A stretch of 64,000 nucleotides of DNA, from the NCBI RefSeq assembly GCF_963675165.1, contig NC_087392.1:2371001-2435000 (forward strand), written 5' to 3'. The notes under the pieces were generated by a model that saw nothing but the letters and a program-made list of their open reading frames with translations, did not search any database and had not been told where the DNA came from. Positions 59,164 to 64,000 of this stretch are shown piece after piece. A program made the position numbers and the translations under genes. Each line of letters opens with the position of its first letter. Positions within the stretch are counted from its first letter, which is position 1. The stretch is from Halichondria panicea (Eukaryota > Porifera > Demospongiae > Suberitida > Halichondriidae).

Positions 59164-61145
59164 CACATTTCTCATAATTGATAGGCAGGCACAGGACAGA
59201 AAGAAATCGCAAAACTCACAATGAAGTATATGGCACTATCTGATTGGCCCGTACATAACAGCAGTGCACCACACCTTCAAATAACAAATAAAACAGAGGA
59301 TTTTTGAAACCCACCTTCCCTCCAAACTCTCATTGACTCAGGGGTTTTCTCATACGGGACCCCACAATGATTCACTATCACCATCACTCCAGGGTAATCC
59401 CTAACCACTGCCGCAGCCCTGCATAGCAACATGCATAGTTGTGCAACCACTGTATATAATCAGTACTCCATTTATACAACTCCAAATCAAGAGTGGCCCG
59501 GCAATCAAATGGAATTTCAGAAAGTGGCAGTTATTATTGAAGTGTACATGATGAGGATCTCCAGTATATTACATGTGTCAAAAATACTGCCTGTACCTCT
59601 TCATTTGGCCAGGTAGTATGTGGAGGTCAAAAGAGAGGTTGTATTTCTCAAGGAGAGCGAATCCTCTGATCCAGTTTGGGTCAGTGAGGTAGTCATCGTG
59701 AGGCACGGCATTATACGGGTGTGTTTTGTGCAAGTTTAACAGCATTAAATTTTGTCTAATTCCTCTCATTCTCTTGTGCTCACTGTGTCGCTTGAGAATG
59801 TCTTCAGCATCGGGGGAAGACAGGTCACAGTAGCCCACAATAGCTGCATGAGGTTTGTGTGAAATGACAATTGTGTTTATTGTGTGTACATGCTAGACAT
59901 ACCATTTGGTGTCCCAGTACTGTCTGCTAGCCCATTCAGCCAGCTGTAATTATAAGTATAGATCACTGTTAATTCTACAAACTCTTTTTACTGGTAATTT
60001 TGTACTCCTTTATCAGCGAGTCGATTCTCCTAGCAGTAGGGAATTTACTTTTCTAAGAAGCTACAACCCCATGCAATAAAGCATGATCCCTTCAATATAC
60101 CCATTCGTACAAGAGTTTTGTGGCAGCAATAAAGACAGATTCATAGATTCATTGGAATCCCATACAAAAAGGTTCACAGTTCACACTCCATATTACATGT
60201 GAGAACCACTCACATCACCTGACATGCAAATCTGTTTGTTATCATGGTAGACCCCACTTATATGCACTAAGTTAACACACATTGTGCCAAAATATAGCTA
60301 GACATATCGCAGTCTGAGGAATAAAACATGCTGTGTGTCCCATTAGTAACAGTACTGATTCATAATTATAACCCATGAAAGACAAGTAAGGCCAGCCAGC
60401 CGATGACAGACTGTTATATTTGCATAGGAAACAAGAAACTAAGCAGAACATCCATACTTCCTTTGGATGTGCATAATCAAATGTCAGCCATTATTTTGTG
60501 AGCATAGCCATTCTTGTGACCCATGCAAATAGGAGTGTAGCGGGTGTAATCTGTCCATCACATGCAATACAGTTCAGTGACAACGTATATACAAGTAGCA
60601 CTTACACGGTTTCCTCAACAGGGTCCCCCAGCCATGCTGCCTGCACATGCACACACTGCACCACATTGTGACCCTCTGTGTCTTTTTTGTAGTCGTCCGT
60701 CAGGTAAGTAAGGAAAGATTCTGAAGGAAGAGTTCTTCAAACTAAGATCTTATGCACTAATAATGCGCCTCCTGAACATTTGGATTATAGCATAGATTTA
60801 TATATAGCAGATAATTAATTATACATTTTCATACAGTAGAGGGGGGGGGGTGGGGCGGCGCCTTTTTTATGGTAGAGATCTAGCAGTTTCTACACTATAA
60901 CCGAATTAAACAAGTATGTACGTATGTTTTCAGCCTATAGCATATTTCATAGCTGACAAACAAAATTGTGACTCATCATGCCTTCACTCTGAACAATTAG
61001 CTCCAGAGCATGTATAGATAATTGGCAATTATACATGCTCTGGCTATATACATACATTGAATAGCTTACTAAATATTTTGAAGTTCGAGACCAACGGGTG
61101 AGTTTCAGGAGTCCACAAATGTATGTGTGTGTCAATGATCTCCAT
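57392..61145 (-). CDS. Amidohydrolase-related protein, y4mH-like (PF04909 type)
   Basis: Seven exons give 288 residues: 61070-61145, 60606-60720, 59903-59943, 59597-59843, 59315-59418, 57706-57838 and 57392-57542. The protein starts MEIIDTHIHLW, with the metal-binding HxH at residues 7 and 9. It continues with GHNVVQCVHVQAAWLGDP, AIVGYCDLSSPDAE, RGIRQNLM, SFDLHILPGQMKR and VIVNHCGVPYE, with conserved His residues. It ends with NVYAKVSGMF and CVFASNFPVDK. This is the TIM-barrel hydrolase layout of the lactonase/amidohydrolase-2 group. Asn in SNFPVD stands where many relatives have the metal-binding Asp (SDWP), which is common in this subfamily. The substrate is unknown; a sugar lactone is plausible. 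The length is normal for the family. Confidence 0.88.
58340..58590. repeat. Diverged foldback in an amidohydrolase intron
   Basis: The stretch with cgagaagaggg and gcgagtaaaaactgaag (58345-58425) recurs inverted at about 58513-58580 (cttcagtttttgctcg, ccctcttctcctttatacg). The same foldback is at about 63170-63395 in the right duplication copy. It may be an old foldback element. Confidence 0.6.
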
Positions 61146-61731
61146 GATGTCCTACTAGAATTTACTAAATTGGTATTGGTCGTCAGATGTTGTGTTATAA
61201 AGTGAGCTTGTTTGAAGAATAGTTGAGTAGGCACAATTTTTTGATGCTGGCATAATGGACACCTTATAAACAATAATAGGCAGGTTTTGGAATACACGTA
61301 GCTACATGTCTTAGTATAAACAATTTTACATTGTAGGCTGAGCTTGCAGAGCTAGCCCTTGGTACTAAGCTTTAGACCTAATTTGCTCTTTTGCTCAAAT
61401 TTGGTGGCTAATTATAGTTTGATGTTACTTGTGCGACGACATGGAGTATGTTGTACTTTGGAGGAATAATGTGGGAATAATAGCCGATTTGTGTTAACTT
61501 GAGCATAAAAGAATAGTAAAATCTCGAGCATAATCTACCAACCCCTACTCGTACTCTAGAAACTGCAATCTGCACAAAAATAATTATGAAGACCACAAAA
61601 ATTCTAGTGGATTGGGGGAAAGCACCAAAAAGCAGATATTGTACATCACATTTTATCAAAAGTGGCACAGCAGTATGATAACATAATTATATATAGAGTC
61701 TACATCACAGTTCTATAATAATTATATTTGT
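61146..61731. other. Intergenic stretch between the two amidohydrolase genes
   Basis: 587 bases between the start of one copy and the stop of the next. It must hold the promoter of the left gene (minus) and the 3' flank of the right gene. No TATA box at a convincing position and no other feature recognised. Confidence 0.5.
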
Positions 61732-64000
61732 CTACAGTTTGTAAAACTTTCTTGCATTCCCAGCGTAGAACTTTTGTTGATCTTCTTTTGAGTAGACACT
61801 GAGGATAGGCTCCAGAGCACTGAGCAGCTGCTGAAAGGTCCCATTTATTTTGTCAACTGGAAAGTTGCTAGCAAACACACATCTGGATGGAGAGAAACAG
61901 TTTTTGCTTCTATGACATAGACACATAATTATGTGATGAAACTGCTGTACACAACCAACAAAAGGCAATAATCAAAACACTATGGTATTACGCTGCTTAC
62001 AGTGGAACCTCCAAATAACGGACAAGTTGGTACAGGAGGTTTTGTCCGTGATTCGGAGGTGTCCCTTATATCGGAGGTTATACCATATAAGGTTATGTCA
62101 CTTATGTGACCGATTTAGTAAATTAAGCGTGAGGCCGTTTTAGTAAATCGGGAACTGATACAGTGAAGAGAATTTTCATGTACCTTAAACATGCAGTTTT
62201 TACACATGGTTAACAAACGGCACCACATAGGTGTCCGCTATTTGGGTTGCAAGCACACTGGAGAAGCAGTTGGTACAAGGCATGCTGTCCGCTATAACAA
62301 GAGGGGTCCGCTATTTAGAGAGTCCGTTATAAGAGGTTCCACTGATGTCAAACACCAAATACAATTGATTGTGTGTGTTTTTTCTCACCTATCAATTCCA
62401 AATATCTCTAATACTGGCTTCACTACATCTTCTATTGACTGCTGGTTCCATTTCGGGTCAGTAAAAAACATCCCAGACACCTTAGCATACACATTAGAAC
62501 ACTTGGACAACTCTTGCAAACCTGCAACATACCGTGAATCATGATTCACAATGAAATGAATGTGACACAGCTGTACGAACTTCTCCGAGGCAGAAGTAAC
62601 ACGTATAAAGTGTAACACCTGGTGTACTTGGCAATTTAGATGTGAGTAAAATAATAACCAGCACAGGTTGGTGGCAACATTATAAGTATCAACACTTTCA
62701 AGTGCAAGTGAAAAATAACACAACATATTTCCTCCAAATACTACTACTCTATACCTCATACCGTATTACATTTTTCAGGTGACAATTGCGAATGAGCCAA
62801 ATCAGCAGAAAAGTTGACCCTTTGCGATCTAACTATTGCGTTCTGGCAAGGATCGTATGTATTTACTAGTAATAATTTAGGTTTTGCGGATTTTATTGTT
62901 GCGAATTGATCAACCCTCGCAAAGTTCACAAATGTTTGATGCTTGCAAAACATTCTAGTAATACGGTAATGTAGCAAGCAAAAAAAAGAAAAGCAATAAC
63001 ACTGCAAGCTATAATAAATATAATTTAGACACTAAGATCTACACAAGTGAAAAGTGCCTGGGAGGAAGTTACTATGGGACTTAGTATATATACAACATAC
63101 GTATACGTAGTATCTCTCGTTGTCAAGCAACTATAATTATTATAGTCAAGTAATCCCATTACACCTCCAAAACAGTGTCTAACTATTATAGTTACACCAA
63201 GGGCATAGAGGGCATGTAACTGACTATCAATCCTTCGTGCGAGCAAAAACCAAAGCCACAGACCGGATACACTATGTACTGTACACAAAAATCTATTTAT
63301 AGATATGTACTTTCCACTGCCCACTTCAGTTTTTACTCACAAGTTGTTGCATGCCCCCTTCTCTTTTATACGCCCTTGGTTACACGCATGCACACCGTGG
63401 CAATGTCGTGTCTATAACATAATGTTTTGTCTACGTCTAAAATGGAGTGGTTGGGCATTCTACTCCATTCTATATACTGCATTTCTACTCCTTTTAGCCT
63501 TTTACCTGGCACTGGAGGGAAGGCCTAGCTCCTACATAGCTTCACCAAACATGGCTTGAGGTTGCATATGTCATTGCTTACAACACTGGTTATGGGCTAG
63601 AACTTACATTTGCATGTTAATTGTACTAAAATAATTATATAGCACTGCACTCACTGCCCTCACTAAAACACAAGTCTATAGGCTCTGTCCACTACACTGT
63701 ATTTTGATTGTGATGACCTAAGAAATGTACGCATGGAAGAGTTGACAGTAATTCGAACACCTTTACAAACATTAATTACTGACATTACAATATTGAACAA
63801 AGCAGCGACACAAGAGGTTGGTCTTGGCATGGACACGATATCATTCCGATAATGTAACCATAGAAAACAGTATGGTTTCTTAGTATTTAGTGTGACAACA
63901 CGAAGCTATAAACCATACTGATTTCTTCTTAGTATTTTTGTGAATGACATACCATATAAATTAGTCCTCCTTGGAAATACCATAATTGATCAAGTAAACA
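61732..64000 (-). CDS. Second amidohydrolase gene, 3' part only (cut by window end)
   Basis: Exons 61732-61882 and 62389-62521 correspond to the last two exons of the gene at 57392-61145. They code for almost the same residues: NVYAKVSGMFFTDPKWNQQ and CVFASNFPVDKINGTF, ending KFYKL. No damage is visible. The upstream exons must lie beyond 64000. The intron between the two exons contains a 345-base miniature element that the left copy lacks. Confidence 0.85.
62000..62344. mobile_element. Pogo/Tigger-like miniature element with empty-site evidence
   Basis: Ends cagtggaacctccaaataac and gttataagaggttccactg are inverted copies, with gtccg repeats inside. The paralogous intron near 57646-57662 lacks it and reads gcttacatgcatgctgaacacc, so the insertion is directly visible. 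Confidence 0.9.
62759..62968. mobile_element. Miniature element, ACCGTATTAC type, copy 2
   Basis: Ends taccgtattac and agtaatacggta are inverted. The interior matches the element at 50206-50412 in opposite orientation (tgaccctttgcgatctaac). The left amidohydrolase copy lacks it. Confidence 0.85.

Overview
This is a eukaryotic (metazoan-type) genomic window. The genes are split by many short introns, several only about 50 bases long. The DNA is AT-rich and full of small inverted-repeat elements. The gene content is a cytosolic HSP70 pair, a DNHD1-like dynein heavy chain, a group-6-type septin, a YIPF5-like Golgi protein and amidohydrolases of the y4mH-like type. Small introns, dense miniature elements and this gene set fit a non-bilaterian animal, and a demosponge is my best guess. 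That is inference: nothing here is a species marker.

Layout. 1-1450: a retrotransposon remnant and short diverged repeats. 1452-10810 and 14738-25396: two direct copies of a segmental duplication. Each holds an intact HSP70 gene (minus) in divergent, head-to-head arrangement with the 5' part of a dynein heavy chain gene (plus). Copy 1 of the dynein gene stops inside about exon 14 and carries a frameshift. Copy 2 continues to 40944 as a full gene of about 55 exons and roughly 4,800-4,900 residues. Copy 2 also received a 5'-truncated LINE between the two divergent genes after the duplication. 10811-14737: a spacer with a broken kelch fragment, a terminal-inverted-repeat element, a long foldback with 180-base arms and a tandem repeat.

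41271-51315: a tight run of four minus-strand genes. They are a septin (422 aa), an unrecognised 217-aa protein built on tandemly repeated exons, a YIPF5-like protein (287 aa) and a member (251 aa) of a small paralogous family. A broken second member (51865-52630) and an intact third member (53187-54208, 298 aa) of that family follow. 54590-64000: three copies of an amidohydrolase locus. One is a degenerate fragment, one a complete seven-exon gene (288 aa), and one is cut by the window end.

The genes do not form one pathway. The themes are segmental duplication followed by unequal decay, and heavy remodelling of introns by miniature elements. The biologically most striking gene is the dynein. 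It keeps an intact microtubule-binding stalk and three standard Walker A loops (AAA4 has an arginine variant), but it lacks the AAA1 Walker B catalytic glutamate (DE changed to DN). The intergenic DNA between each HSP70 and dynein start holds TATA-like, heat-shock-element and GC-box sequence. The heat-shock elements differ between the two copies.

Exon coordinates for the septin, YIPF5-like, exon-repeat, paralog-family and amidohydrolase genes were worked out by hand from splice signals and reading phase. Each total came out divisible by three. Dynein exon limits are approximate.
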